Origin: JAPPHA01 sp965242975
GTDB taxonomy: Bacteria > Pseudomonadota > Alphaproteobacteria > Rhodobacterales > Rhodobacteraceae
Direction: 5' to 3'
Assembly: GCA_965242975.1 (NCBI GenBank)
Contig: CBDETS010000007.1
Coordinates: 4,650,001-4,714,000 of the forward strand
Length of the DNA: 64,000 nt
Part shown: piece by piece, positions 1 through 8,215 of the stretch
How positions within the stretch are numbered: position 1 is the stretch's first letter
How the letters are laid out: every line of letters starts with the position of its first letter
The notes under the pieces: generated by a model
What the model saw: the letters and a program-made list of their open reading frames with translations, nothing else
Databases searched by the model: none
Told to the model about the DNA's origin: nothing
Translations under genes and position numbers: made by a program

Positions 1-911
1 GTGCCCGGCTTCGACCACTGGATCTCGACGTCGACGCTGACGGCGGAGATGCTGCCATCGTCGTTGATCCGGAACAGCTGTCCGACGAAGTCGATCCCGA
101 TGCGGGTGGTGTTGTCGCCGGTCATGCGCGTGACGAACCCGGTGTCCTCAAGCGCGGCGCCCGCCTCGGTGTCGACATTGCCGGCAACGAGCGTGACGCG
201 ACCGTCGGCGCCGGCATGCTGAACCGTCGCCTCCTCGTAGCTGCCGATTGCCGTTGAGCCGCTCTTGATCTCCTCAATATCGAGATCCCCGAGGCCGAAA
301 TGAAACACCTGGCAGAGGTACTGCTCGTTGCCGCGGAATTCCGTGTATTCCTTCGCGGCAAGATCCGGGAAGATGCGGTGGCGGCCGAGGACCAGCGGCA
401 TCGGCTCGTAGGGCCTGGCGCGATTGCCTCCGCCCGTGAGGCTGTAGACCGGGTCCGGCTGCACGATCTGCGGCGGCTCCGGCACCCGCACCGGGAAGAG
501 GGCGTTGACAACCAGGCCGCCGCCGATGAGCGTTCCGGCTGCAGCCAGCCCGGCGCCAAACGTTCCCGCTGTGAGCCCAAGAGCGCCTGGCACGAAGAGC
601 GATGCGGCGACGACGAACAGCTGTCCGAGAACGCGGCCGACATCGTCCCTGGGCGATGTCCGGAGCGTCACGACCTGGCCGGCCTGGAGGACGGTCAGGC
701 TCCACCCTTCGCGCGGTACGAGCACGTGGCCGACGAGTGCGGAGGTGTCGGGATCGACGTCCTCGAGCTCGCGCGCCACCAGGTCCGCAAGCGTCGTGCC
801 CGGCGCGATTGTCACCGGGCGCGTCGTCCGCCCTTCGCTGGTGATCGGGTGCGGCCAGACGTCGGCCGTAATGCTGACGCCTGGACGCGCTAAAGCGGGT
901 ACGGGCGTCAT
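1..911 (-). CDS. Phage tail tip protein, J-like (partial, runs off the left edge)
   Basis: The minus-strand frame opens at an ATG at 911 that overlaps the stop of the peptidase gene (ATGA) and stays open to base 1, giving at least 303 residues. The N-terminal ~90 residues contain an early stretch VSITADVWPHP. A strongly hydrophobic Ala/Gly-rich segment follows at about residues 100-135 and then a PVRVPEPPQIVQP linker. After that comes a segment resembling host-specificity/central tail proteins of siphophages (RPYEPMPLVLGRHRIFPD, then YLCQVFHFGLGDLDIEEI). Position after an NlpC/P60 peptidase is the usual place for J. Family assignment is by context plus these motifs; the C-terminal receptor-binding part is outside the window. 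Confidence 0.75.
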   Translation of the reverse strand, partial: MTPVPALARPGVSITADVWPHPITSEGRTTRPVTIAPGTTLADLVARELEDVDPDTSALVGHVLVPREGWSLTVLQAGQVVTLRTSPRDDVGRVLGQLFVVAASLFVPGALGLTAGTFGAGLAAAGTLIGGGLVVNALFPVRVPEPPQIVQPDPVYSLTGGGNRARPYEPMPLVLGRHRIFPDLAAKEYTEFRGNEQYLCQVFHFGLGDLDIEEIKSGSTAIGSYEEATVQHAGADGRVTLVAGNVDTEAGAALEDTGFVTRMTGDNTTRIGIDFVGQLFRINDDGSISAVSVDVEIQWSKPG

Positions 912-1303
912 GTCCATTTGTAGAACCCTTCGAGATCGAGACCGTGAGCAGGAAGGTCGCCAGTCCTGCAGAGCACGGCGCCGAAATCCCGCGAGCAGTG
1001 CAGCACGAGCATCGTGCCGGCATGGATCGCCACGAGGCCGATATGGTATCGCCGTCGTCGCCGCCCGCCCGCCTCGCGCATGAGCGCCCCGTCGCCGTCC
1101 GTTGGCGCGATCGTGCGGATCGCGTAATCGCCACGCATCTCGTCGATCTGGCGGTCGCGGCCCGTGGACGCGGCGGCGTGCGGAGGGAACTCGAGCGTGC
1201 GGCCGAATTCCTCCCTGAGCACCTCAACCACGAAATCCGCACAGTCGTATCGCCCGGGCACCCACTGCCTGCCGAGCCACTTCTCCGTCCAGTGCGCGGC
1301 CAT
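908..1303 (-). CDS. NlpC/P60-type tail tip peptidase
   Basis: 131 residues. The nucleophile motif is GRYDCADFVVEVL near residue 20 and the catalytic-His motif is YHIGLVAIH near residue 87, as in phage C40-family cell-wall peptidases that sit at the tail tip and open peptidoglycan during DNA entry. It starts at an ATG overlapping the previous stop (TGATG) and ends overlapping the J-like start. A short Arg-rich stretch (GGRRRRRYH) precedes the His motif. The product acts in the virion tail. Confidence 0.85.
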   Translation of the reverse strand: MAAHWTEKWLGRQWVPGRYDCADFVVEVLREEFGRTLEFPPHAAASTGRDRQIDEMRGDYAIRTIAPTDGDGALMREAGGRRRRRYHIGLVAIHAGTMLVLHCSRDFGAVLCRTGDLPAHGLDLEGFYKWT

Positions 1304-1767
1304 CAGAACAGCCCCGGTGCGGTCTGGGGGTCATAGCGCATCTCGACGGCCGGGCGGCCGAGCAGCGGGTCGAACCCCAGGCGGACGGTCACGCGCGCGG
1401 TGTCGACCTGGACGCCGGCGACATCGAGCGTCATTTCCCAGTCGACCGCCGCGTTGTCGATCGCCAGCGCCTGGAGGACGCGGACGGTCGCGCCCGCGCC
1501 GCCGCCGATCTGCTCGATCCAGTTCGAGAGGTCGCGCCCCGTGTTCGCCACGACGACGGAAGCCCGGGGTGAACGGCGCTCGTAGTCGTCGACGAGCTTG
1601 AACTCGAAGCGTGATTTGGTGAATTCCAGGCCGCCGATCGTCCGGGTGACGGGATCGTTGACGATCCTGAACGGCGCGAAGGCTGAAGGATGGGAGATCT
1701 CCAGAGCGGTCACGATCGTGTCCGGAGAGGCGCTTGCGCGCTCGGCGACGGTGAAGCGATCGGTCAC
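1303..1767 (-). CDS. DUF1833-like distal tail protein
   Basis: 154 residues from a GTG at 1767 that overlaps the upstream stop (GTGA). The N-terminus (residues ~15-40, ALEISHPSAFAPFRIVND) and later RFEFKLVDDYERRSPRASVVVANTG fit the DUF1833 family, found between tape measure and tail-tip peptidase in Mu-like and lambda-like siphophages. It probably belongs to the tail-tip complex. A longer upstream extension in this frame reads as non-coding and overlaps the preceding gene. Confidence 0.65.
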   Translation of the reverse strand: MTDRFTVAERASASPDTIVTALEISHPSAFAPFRIVNDPVTRTIGGLEFTKSRFEFKLVDDYERRSPRASVVVANTGRDLSNWIEQIGGGAGATVRVLQALAIDNAAVDWEMTLDVAGVQVDTARVTVRLGFDPLLGRPAVEMRYDPQTAPGLF

Positions 1768-2114
1768 GGCCCCTCGAGCTCCAGCGTGAAATCCCAGGTC
1801 CTGCGGCCGCCGCGCACCCGCGCGTTGTAGCTGATCCCGCCCTGGCCGCCGCGTACCCGGACCTGGCACGCCTTCCCGTTCTCCGTATCGGTCCAGGCAA
1901 ACCACATGTGCGCTTCCGACGCGGCCCAGGTCTTGAAAGTCACAAGATCGGCGTCCGATTCCAGGAAGCCCCGGACCTGCCGGGTCCGTAGCGCCGAGGT
2001 GAAGCGCTTTTCCTGGTCGATAAGGCCGTCATCGAAAGTCGTCCGCTCAACGTCGGTGTCCCGGCCGAGCCCGTACCCGTCGCCGAGGATTCTTGCGTAG
2101 GCCGGCCACGCCAT
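1764..2114 (-). CDS. Distal tail protein, unrecognised family
   Basis: 116 residues, starting at an ATG overlapped by the tape-measure stop (TGATG). It is rich in beta-type sequence, with Trp-containing strands (FKTWAASEAHMWFAWTDTENG, C-terminal WDFTLELEG). Its position directly after the tape measure is where siphophages encode distal tail proteins, so it is called a tail component by position. No catalytic motif is seen. Confidence 0.6.
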   Translation of the reverse strand: MAWPAYARILGDGYGLGRDTDVERTTFDDGLIDQEKRFTSALRTRQVRGFLESDADLVTFKTWAASEAHMWFAWTDTENGKACQVRVRGGQGGISYNARVRGGRRTWDFTLELEGP

Positions 2115-4684
2115 CAGATCGAGGTCCCTGGTACGATCGTCTCAAGGGCGCGTGCGGTGTTGCCACCGTCAAGGAGGTCTTCGGTGACGACATCAACGAT
2201 CATGCCGCGCAGATCCACGGCCGCGCGCGCTTCTGTCACGCGCTGAGGCGGGCCGCTGCCACGGTTATCGATGCGGACGGCGACCTCGCGCGGCCCGGCG
2301 CCGCCAAGGGCCGCCATCTGCTCCGGCGTGAATATGCCCTCGCCCTTGCGGAGAATTGTCGGAACCTCGTCGGAGCGGAGCCCTGCGATGCCGCCACCGT
2401 GCTTGCGTGGCGCACCGATGAACACGCGCGGATCGACCAGGCGCCGCCATCCGCCCGGCGATCCGGCGATGGCGCCGGCATGGGCAACGGCAAAGGGATT
2501 TCCGAGACCGAACGCCTCGGCCAGCGGTCCGGTGATCTGTGTCCGGATGGTGATGCGGGCGAGATCGGCGATGATCGAATTGGCCAGGTCGGAGAAACTC
2601 AGCTTGCCTGTGCGGACGAAATCGACCAGCGCGTCCTCCATGCCCTGGAGCGCGTTCTCCGTTGCGCGGCGGGCCTGCGTGAAGACGTCGCCGGCCTCGC
2701 GTGCGTAGTCCTTGAGCGCCTGGCGAACACCGCCCTGGGCTGTCGTCTGTTCCTCGGCCGCCTCGACCATGCGGCGGAACGCTTCCTCGACCTGGTCGGC
2801 GAGCTCGCCGTGAGCCAGGCCGACGTCCCCGAGCGCCCGGAGGTTTTCGTCGCGCCAGCGCTCGGCGGTAACGATCGCCCGCTCGTACGCGCTGGCGAAA
2901 TCCAGGTTCGCGTCGGCGTCCTCGAGCGCCTCGATGACGGACCGGCCCGCGGCGATCTGGCGCTCGGCGGCGCGTTCCGCCGCGGTGGCTTCACGCTCGG
3001 CCGCACGCTCGGCCGCCAGGACCTGCCGTTCACGGTAGTCCTGGAGCTGCTTGTCGAACAAGTCGTTGCCCTGGAACGTCGATTGCTGGATCCGGTCGTA
3101 GGCTTCTTTGTAGGCCTCGTCGTCGTCACCGGCAGCGGCCCGTGCCTCGTCCAGCAGTTTCTGTTGCTCTTGCAGGAACCTTTTCTTGTCGAACAGGATC
3201 CGCTCCTCGCCGTCCCTGATTCTCCGCCGGTCCCGCTCCAGCCTTTCGGCGACCTGTTCGTAGATCTTTTCGAGCGCCTCGACGTCGGCCGCCTGCGGCG
3301 GCGGCGGCGTTGGAAACCGCGCCGTGCCGCGCCCGGAGAGCGCCGCGAGGTTTGCGTCCCGTTCCTGTCGCAAGCGCTCCTTCTCGGCCGCAATCGCCGC
3401 CTGGCGACGGGCGCGGTCGCCTCCCCGGCCGCCGCCGATGTTCCGCGCGCGGCTCCGTTCCGGCGTGTCGACGGCATGTGCCTCGTCAAGCGCGAGGAGG
3501 TAGACGAGCGCGGAGTCGTTGATCCTTTCTGCGGCCCGAATCAGTTCGTCGGAGATCTCGAGACCCGATCGTCGGATCCTGGCCGCCTCTTCAGATGATA
3601 TGCTCTCGCCGCGGAGCACGATCTCCTTCAGCTCGTCGGCAATTGCGCGGGCGTCCTCGATCTCCCGCGCCGCGCCGCCAGCACGAGCCCCAGGACGCGT
3701 CGGCCCCGCCGATCCGGATTCCCGCTGGCCGAGAATGCTGTCGATCCGCGAGGCGCTGGCTTCACGGGGCGTTCGCCCCGAGAGGTCGATGAGCTCACGC
3801 ACGTAGTCAGACGCGCGCGCCAGGAACTGCAGCAGGGAGGACGCCGCGATCGCCCGCTCCAGCCGGCGTTCGATCGCGTTGCCGAGCCGGGCGAAACTGG
3901 CGGCAGCGCTGTCGACGGCGTCGGGCACTCCCTCGGCGAACTCACGCCGCAGCTGCGCCGCGAACCGCGGCAGGAAGTCGTCGGCCAGGACCTCGCCCTG
4001 CTCGAGCATCTTGTTGAGTTCCTCCGTGGTCACGCCCATGGCGCGCGCGGCGATCTGGAACGCACCGGGGATCCGCTCGCCGAGCTGGCCGCGGAGTTCT
4101 TCGGCCTGGACGGTGCCTTTCGAAGCAACCTGCTCGATTGCGCGAAATGCGCCTTCAACCTGGTCAGCTGACAGCCGCATCACGGCGGCGGCTTCGGAGA
4201 CGCCCAGGAATATCTCCCTGGTCTGGGCGGCCGTGATGTTGGTGCCGCGTACCGCGGCGGCGAGTTTCGAATAACCGCCGGCCGACGCGAGGAAGGAGAT
4301 CCCGAGACGGTCGGCTTCAGCGCGGACAAACGCCAGTTCCTGGACACCTGCGGCGACCGATCCCGTCGCAAAGCGGAAGCGCTGGTTGAGCGCCTCGAAC
4401 GTGAGGCCGAGATCCTTGAGGCTGCCGACCGCCTGGACCGCCTGGCGAGCGAGATAGGCGAAAGTGAAACCGGCGAGCGCTCCCTTCAGGAGCCTGGCGC
4501 CGCGACCTGCCCTCGTGGCCGACGTGCCGACACGGTTCATGCCTGACGCGGCGCGCCGTGCGCCCCTGTCCGCGGCATTTCCGGCACGGCCGGCCTGGCG
4601 CAGTTCCTTCTCGAGACGGTCGACCTGCTGGACCGCGTTTTTGAGGTCGGCGCGAATCCTGAGGACGACGTTCAGGTCAGGCAC
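2114..4684 (-). CDS. Tape measure protein
   Basis: 856 residues from a GTG at 4684 preceded by GGGGGAAA. Residues ~1-60 are coiled coil, followed by a short hydrophobic segment (GALAGFTFAYLARQAVQAVG). Residues ~110-250 match the conserved N-terminal tape-measure domain (ISFLASAGGYSKLAAAVRG, GTVQAEELRGQLGERIPGAF). A long Glu/Arg/Ala-rich coiled coil lies at ~430-640, and the C-terminus (VPTILRKGEGIFTPEQMAAL) is the motif shared by lambda-like tape measures. It sets tail length and is consistent with a long non-contractile tail. Confidence 0.93.
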   Translation of the reverse strand: MPDLNVVLRIRADLKNAVQQVDRLEKELRQAGRAGNAADRGARRAASGMNRVGTSATRAGRGARLLKGALAGFTFAYLARQAVQAVGSLKDLGLTFEALNQRFRFATGSVAAGVQELAFVRAEADRLGISFLASAGGYSKLAAAVRGTNITAAQTREIFLGVSEAAAVMRLSADQVEGAFRAIEQVASKGTVQAEELRGQLGERIPGAFQIAARAMGVTTEELNKMLEQGEVLADDFLPRFAAQLRREFAEGVPDAVDSAAASFARLGNAIERRLERAIAASSLLQFLARASDYVRELIDLSGRTPREASASRIDSILGQRESGSAGPTRPGARAGGAAREIEDARAIADELKEIVLRGESISSEEAARIRRSGLEISDELIRAAERINDSALVYLLALDEAHAVDTPERSRARNIGGGRGGDRARRQAAIAAEKERLRQERDANLAALSGRGTARFPTPPPPQAADVEALEKIYEQVAERLERDRRRIRDGEERILFDKKRFLQEQQKLLDEARAAAGDDDEAYKEAYDRIQQSTFQGNDLFDKQLQDYRERQVLAAERAAEREATAAERAAERQIAAGRSVIEALEDADANLDFASAYERAIVTAERWRDENLRALGDVGLAHGELADQVEEAFRRMVEAAEEQTTAQGGVRQALKDYAREAGDVFTQARRATENALQGMEDALVDFVRTGKLSFSDLANSIIADLARITIRTQITGPLAEAFGLGNPFAVAHAGAIAGSPGGWRRLVDPRVFIGAPRKHGGGIAGLRSDEVPTILRKGEGIFTPEQMAALGGAGPREVAVRIDNRGSGPPQRVTEARAAVDLRGMIVDVVTEDLLDGGNTARALETIVPGTSI

Positions 4685-4937
4685 TCTTTCCCCCTGTCAG
4701 CATGGCGGCCAACGCCGCCGTAACGTCATGCGCTCTCGTTTTCTGTTCGGTTTCCCAGAAGGCGCGGATCTGGCGCCAGGTCATGCGCTCTGCCAGGTCA
4801 TGGTGTCCCTGCCCGTGTCCGGACCGGACCAGCTCATGGAGGATTTCCGTCAGTCCGACCCTTTCGCCGCCTTCTTCTTCCGCGCCACCACTTCCGTGAC
4901 GACGCGGCGGAGCAAAAAATCCCGGTTCGCGCTCCAC
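4677..4937 (-). CDS. Tail assembly chaperone, downstream (T-like) frame
   Basis: This frame overlaps the end of the chaperone gene (4850-5275) in another register and ends just inside the tape-measure start. The part that looks coding begins around the end of the upstream gene (LTEILHELVRSGHGQGHHDL, then MTWRQIRAFWETEQKTRAHD). Short TWRQ-type domains of this kind are often made as a frameshifted G-T fusion between tail tube and tape measure. No perfect slippery heptamer is visible in the overlap; the run there is GCGAAAGGG. An independent ATG at 4784 would give only 35 residues. Which route is used cannot be told from sequence. Confidence 0.55.
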   Translation of the reverse strand: MEREPGFFAPPRRHGSGGAEEEGGERVGLTEILHELVRSGHGQGHHDLAERMTWRQIRAFWETEQKTRAHDVTAALAAMLTGGKSA

Positions 4938-5275
4938 ATCGCCTCGGCCACCGCGTCACCGTCGGCGTCGTTGAGGCGGCCTATCCAGTCCGGTTCGCGC
5001 CCGGTCGCGGCGGCGACCAGGGCGATCCAGGCGTCGGCACTCTCGGCCAGTGCCGCATCGACCAGCTCGAACTCCAGGTCGTCGGACGTTCCCACCACGT
5101 CGGCCAGCGCCGCGACAAGCGGGCGGGCGACAGACCGGACCTTGAGGCCTTCGAGAAAGCGGAACTCGCGGACGGTGATCGATATCCGCTTGCCGGTGTC
5201 CGGATCACGGACGTTGAGCGTGACGTCCGGAAAGAGCACCTCCAGTTCGGACGCGGCGGTGTCCTCACCGCTCAT
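4850..5275 (-). CDS. Tail assembly chaperone (G-like)
   Basis: 141 residues, with ATG at 5275 overlapping the tail-tube stop. The N-terminus LEVLFPDVTLNVRDPDTGKR and KISITVREFRFLEG-type strands are followed by an alpha-helical body and a Lys-rich end (ARKKKAAKGSD). Position between tail tube and tape measure is diagnostic for the tail chaperone that wraps the tape measure during tail assembly. Its 3' end overlaps a second frame (4677-4937), as expected for a gene with a frameshifted longer product. Confidence 0.7.
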   Translation of the reverse strand: MSGEDTAASELEVLFPDVTLNVRDPDTGKRISITVREFRFLEGLKVRSVARPLVAALADVVGTSDDLEFELVDAALAESADAWIALVAAATGREPDWIGRLNDADGDAVAEAMWSANRDFLLRRVVTEVVARKKKAAKGSD

Positions 5276-6156
5276 GCGGGTTCACCGTCAATCATCAGGT
5301 CTACAGAGCCAGCAGGCGCCGCCTGGATCGCGCCGGTGAATGCCAGCTGCTGCTCGGTGTCGCGCGACTTCACCGCCGCCTCGCCCGATGGGGCGAGCAC
5401 CACGCGCCGCGCATAGACGTTGCGGCCCTTGCCTGCTGCCGGCGTCTCGATGTAACGCACGGCACCGCGCCGCTGCCTGATCTCGCCGGTCTTGGCGATC
5501 TTGCGCTTGCCCGCATCAAGAGCCGCAGGCGGAACGTAGTGAACGTAGTAAGTCGTGCCGTCGACGAAACCGGCTGCGTCCTCCTCGATGTAGATCCGTC
5601 CGGTATCGGTATCGACCTGGTAATTGTCGGCGCGCGTGATCGTATTGTTGTTTGCAGGCGCCGCTGCGGCGGAGGTGATGATGAGCGCGTCCTTGCCTGC
5701 GTCGAACGCACCCGGCACCTTGTCGTCGACTGTCACGTCTTTCACCGGGCCAATACCGCTCGGGTTCGCCGCCGTCGCCCCGACCTGGAACCAACGCCCT
5801 TTCATCGCCTTGAACGCCCAGGCGTCAGCGCCCGTGACCCGTGCGGCGGCAACCGCGGCACTGTCAGAGACGCCCGCGCCGAGGATGAACAGGTCCCAGT
5901 TCTCGAGGCTCATGTCCCTCAACGAAAAGCCCATGGTGCGCTCGACCGAACGCACGATGTCGACGAGCGCTTCCGCGATAGGTCCGTCACCGGAAAACAC
6001 CTGTGTGCGTTCGGTTGTCGAGCCGATCGTCGCCGAGACGGAGTCGCCGAGATACCGCTCGCCGGTCAGGTTTCCGCCCGCGTCCTCCTCGTCGAAGAAA
6101 ACCTCGCCCGCACCGAGGACGGTGTTGGTCGTATGCTGTGTCTTTGCCAGGCTCAT
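5272..6156 (-). CDS. Major tail (tube) protein
   Basis: 294 residues, ATG at 6156 preceded by AGGAGAATAGGAAC. Beta-rich with conserved blocks such as TERTQVFSGDGPIAEALVDIV and NWDLFILGAGVSDSA in the first half, a Thr/Asp-rich loop region in the middle (DNYQVDTDTGRIYIEEDAAG) and a C-terminus ending GSVDLMIDGEPA. Its position upstream of the chaperone and tape measure and its size fit a siphophage tail tube subunit. It opens a group with the terminator-like and connector genes upstream. Confidence 0.75.
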   Translation of the reverse strand: MSLAKTQHTTNTVLGAGEVFFDEEDAGGNLTGERYLGDSVSATIGSTTERTQVFSGDGPIAEALVDIVRSVERTMGFSLRDMSLENWDLFILGAGVSDSAAVAAARVTGADAWAFKAMKGRWFQVGATAANPSGIGPVKDVTVDDKVPGAFDAGKDALIITSAAAAPANNNTITRADNYQVDTDTGRIYIEEDAAGFVDGTTYYVHYVPPAALDAGKRKIAKTGEIRQRRGAVRYIETPAAGKGRNVYARRVVLAPSGEAAVKSRDTEQQLAFTGAIQAAPAGSVDLMIDGEPA

Positions 6157-6215
6157 TGTTCCTATTCTCCTTTGCCGCGCTTCAGCCGGCGGTTAAACGG
6201 GCGTCAAACGCCCTT

Positions 6216-6686
6216 TCAGGACGTGGGTCTTGGAACGTCCAGAACCCACGGCGTGGTGTACTCGTCGAGCCAGTAGACGCGGCCCTGCTCGATCCCGGTC
6301 AGCCTTCCCGCGGCCAACTGGAGTGGCTCGTTGCCCCCTTCGGGCGTCCAGCCGAGCAGGATCCCGCGGGTGAACTTCACGGCCGTGCCGGTCGGGGCCT
6401 CCGCTCCCTTTCCGTGAGGCGCGTTCGCGGCAGGCACCACATGGATCACCCCTATGCGGCTGCTGACCGGTTGCACTGTGCCCGCACGCCCGGCCCGGTT
6501 TTCCCGCGGTGCATCGGCCATCGGAAACACGAGCACGGCCGGAACTGCCCTGGGGCGTTGACCGATGGCGTCCAGGTTCGACTCGACAAGGCGAAAATGG
6601 CGATCGTCGAGCACCGCATCCATGGCCTCGATCCGGTCCCGGATGTCGCACGCCGCGCAGAAGGTGAAATCAAGGGGCGCGGACAT
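6216..6686 (-). CDS. Tail terminator/completion protein (gp37-like)
   Basis: 156 residues. ATG at 6686 overlaps the stop of the DUF1320 gene. The pattern of an N-terminal helix (IRDRIEAMDAVLDDRHFRLVESNLDAIG), a central strand region (VPAVLVFPMADA) and the HVVPAANAPHGKGAE segment resembles the gp37 family found after gp36 in B3-like transposable phages. It probably caps the tail tube at the head-tail joint. The call is mostly positional. Confidence 0.6.
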   Translation of the reverse strand: MSAPLDFTFCAACDIRDRIEAMDAVLDDRHFRLVESNLDAIGQRPRAVPAVLVFPMADAPRENRAGRAGTVQPVSSRIGVIHVVPAANAPHGKGAEAPTGTAVKFTRGILLGWTPEGGNEPLQLAAGRLTGIEQGRVYWLDEYTTPWVLDVPRPTS

Positions 6687-7096
6687 CAGAAGTTCAAAAG
6701 GTTCTCGCTGGTGAACTGTTGAGGTTGCGAGATCAGCGCGGCACCGGATATGCGCCTCTCCGCTACCTTGCCGGCGGAGTCGACCAGGTCGATCCCGCCA
6801 CCGCGGATCTTGTCCACCTTCTTGCGCGCCCTGCTCGCATTGTTTCTTACGACGTCGGGCCGTTCCTCGTCGTAGAGCAAGGCCCGCGCCAAATCGCAGG
6901 CCACCGCCGTCAGAAGTGGATACGTGCCCGAAAGAGGCAGGGTGTAAGCACTCGCGAGGACGGCATTGATCTCGGCCGCGGCATCCGCCAGGGCGGAATT
7001 GACCTTGGCCGTGCCTGCGTCGTCGTCGCCGGCAATGGCGGCGATTTCGTCAAAGCCGAACCGTGACTCGAGGTCCGCGCGGGTTGCATAGCTCAT
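6686..7096 (-). CDS. DUF1320 family head-tail connector (Mu gp36-like)
   Basis: 136 residues. The opening MSYATRADLESRFGFDEIAAI and the middle ALADAAAEINAVLASAYTLPL followed by LLTAVACDLARALLYD are the hallmark of DUF1320/gp36 proteins of Mu-like phages. They bind at the neck between capsid and tail. The last residues (QQFTSENLLNF) are also typical. The ATG at 7096 is the only sensible start. Confidence 0.88.
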   Translation of the reverse strand: MSYATRADLESRFGFDEIAAIAGDDDAGTAKVNSALADAAAEINAVLASAYTLPLSGTYPLLTAVACDLARALLYDEERPDVVRNNASRARKKVDKIRGGGIDLVDSAGKVAERRISGAALISQPQQFTSENLLNF

Positions 7097-7190
7097 GGCG
7101 TCACTTCCTGGATCTCACCGACGATGCCGGGCGCGACCCGCCCGGCACCAGCGCAATTGAACGTCCCAAGGTATGCGTCAGACGCGCAAC

Positions 7191-7289
7191 TCATCCGAAA
7201 ATTGCCAACCCGAGCAAAACGACTCCGGTGACCAAGCCGAGGCAGAACCAGATCAGCCTCGTCGCGATGATTTTTCGTATCGTGTTCAT
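7191..7289 (-). CDS. 32-residue single-pass membrane protein
   Basis: A short frame with a good ribosome-binding site (GGGAGA, five bases before the ATG at 7289) encodes MNTIRKIIATRLIWFCLGLV and then a further hydrophobic stretch to the stop TGA at 7191-7193. The profile is a basic N-terminus followed by one membrane helix (~20 residues). It lies between the capsid-side gp35/Acb2 genes and the gp36-like gene. Function unknown. A lysis accessory or a superinfection-type membrane peptide are possible roles, with no direct evidence for either. Confidence 0.5.
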   Translation of the reverse strand: MNTIRKIIATRLIWFCLGLVTGVVLLGLAIFG

Positions 7290-7439
7290 GAATTTCTCCC
7301 TGGTCAGATCATCGTGAAGACGGACGCGACACCCATGCCCAGCCCGATTCGTGCCAGGCATCGATCAAACGCCCCCGAATCGCAGGAGAGGCCACAGGAC
7401 GCACGAAACCGGGTTCAAATGGGTTCAGGTACATCTTGC

Positions 7440-7495
7440 GCAATTGACCTGTTTAAATTTTGACGAGACCCCGTTTAATTTTGAAGCAGGGGTCA
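7440..7495 (-). other. AT-rich repeat cluster downstream of the Acb2-like gene
   Basis: Immediately after the stop of the Acb2-like gene lie GACCCC (7467-7472) and GGGGTC (7489-7494) as a 6-bp inverted pair, enclosing one copy of a repeated word. That word, GTTTAAATTTTGA, occurs at 7451-7463 and, one base shorter, at 7473-7484. The segment is strikingly AT-rich for this prophage. It could be a weak terminator or the scar of a small insertion element. Confidence 0.35.
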
Positions 7496-7759
7496 GGCCG
7501 ACTCCCCGGATTCCTGATTCCTGACGGATTCACCCGGTTCAGGGGTCGCCGTCGCCGCCTTCACCGCCCAGGAGGTCGCGGATTCGATCTCGGTCATGGC
7601 GATCGCCTTGAGGCGCGCGACCTCGCCGTCCCGCGCAGGGATTGCGTTCACCTCGTCGATGAAACTCGCGCCCATGCGCTTGAGCCGGTCGACCAGGCCC
7701 TCGGCCGACGGGTTGAAGCCGGTCCGGACACGGCGCTCGCCGAGGGTCCGTTCCGTCAT
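7493..7759 (-). CDS. Acb2/Tad1-type anti-defence protein (cyclic-nucleotide sponge)
   Basis: 88 residues from the ATG at 7759, which overlaps the upstream stop (ATGA). The sequence carries the family pattern: GERRVRTGFNPSAEG, then a helix VDRLKRMGASFIDEVNAI, then ARLKAIAMTEIESATSWAVKAATA. In known Acb2 and Tad1 proteins the last block reads like RLKALAIT-E-A-MWAVKAAT. Such proteins sequester cyclic oligonucleotide or gcADPR signals and so block CBASS or Thoeris immunity. B3-like Pseudomonas transposable phages also encode Acb2 near capsid genes (family knowledge). Here it is embedded in the structural operon after the gp35-like gene. Recognition is by motif memory; ligand choice cannot be predicted. 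Confidence 0.8.
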   Translation of the reverse strand: MTERTLGERRVRTGFNPSAEGLVDRLKRMGASFIDEVNAIPARDGEVARLKAIAMTEIESATSWAVKAATATPEPGESVRNQESGESA

Positions 7760-8214
7760 TCGCCGTCTCCCTTCGCCAGAGCCTCCTGGTAGTCTTCCCA
7801 CCTCGCGTCACGCTCGGCCGCGGAGATGTCGTCAAGCCCGGTCGCGGCTTCCAGCGCCTTGATCTCGGGTTTCCCGGACTTGGTGAAGTGCTCGGGGTTC
7901 TCCGGATCGAGTCCAGCCATGGCCGTAAATATTCTCTCCGCGCGATCGACCTGGGGCGCGATCTTTTCGGAGATTTCGGGATCCGACGTGATCGTCCGCA
8001 GGAATTCGACGACCTCATCCGGGCCAGCCTGGCGCAGTGCCTCGATCGCCTGGTCGAGCGCTGCCCGGATGCCGGGATCGTCCGTGCCGCCAAGCGTGAT
8101 GGCCCCAACGTCGAGGAGCGGCCCGGCGGTCTCTTTGTCGAGCTCGAGCGGTTCACCGGGCAACACGATCGTGTCGCCCAGGTGAACCTCGGTAACTGCC
8201 GTGAACTGCCTCAT
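7756..8214 (-). CDS. gp35-like (FluMu N-terminal domain) protein
   Basis: 152 residues, ATG at 8214 one base after the capsid stop. The N-terminal ~50 residues (FTAVTEVHLGDTIVLPGEPL, followed by LDKETAGPLLDVGAIT) fit the short beta domain of FluMu gp35-type proteins found right after the major capsid gene. The C-terminal ~90 residues are helical and acidic and end in a GLDDISAAERDARWEDYQ helix. The role is unknown, possibly capsid or connector accessory. Its stop is coupled to the Acb2-like gene. Confidence 0.6.
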   Translation of the reverse strand: MRQFTAVTEVHLGDTIVLPGEPLELDKETAGPLLDVGAITLGGTDDPGIRAALDQAIEALRQAGPDEVVEFLRTITSDPEISEKIAPQVDRAERIFTAMAGLDPENPEHFTKSGKPEIKALEAATGLDDISAAERDARWEDYQEALAKGDGE

Positions 8215-8215
8215 A

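Noticed and set aside
2093..3598. 501-codon plus-strand open frame opposite the tape measure gene
   Set aside because: Antisense shadow in GC-rich DNA; Arg/Leu/Asp-rich with no domain, while the minus strand encodes a clear tape measure.
7440..7495. Complete insertion sequence end
   Set aside because: The GACCCC/GGGGTC words and repeated AT-rich unit recall IS ends, but there is no transposase and no matching second end.
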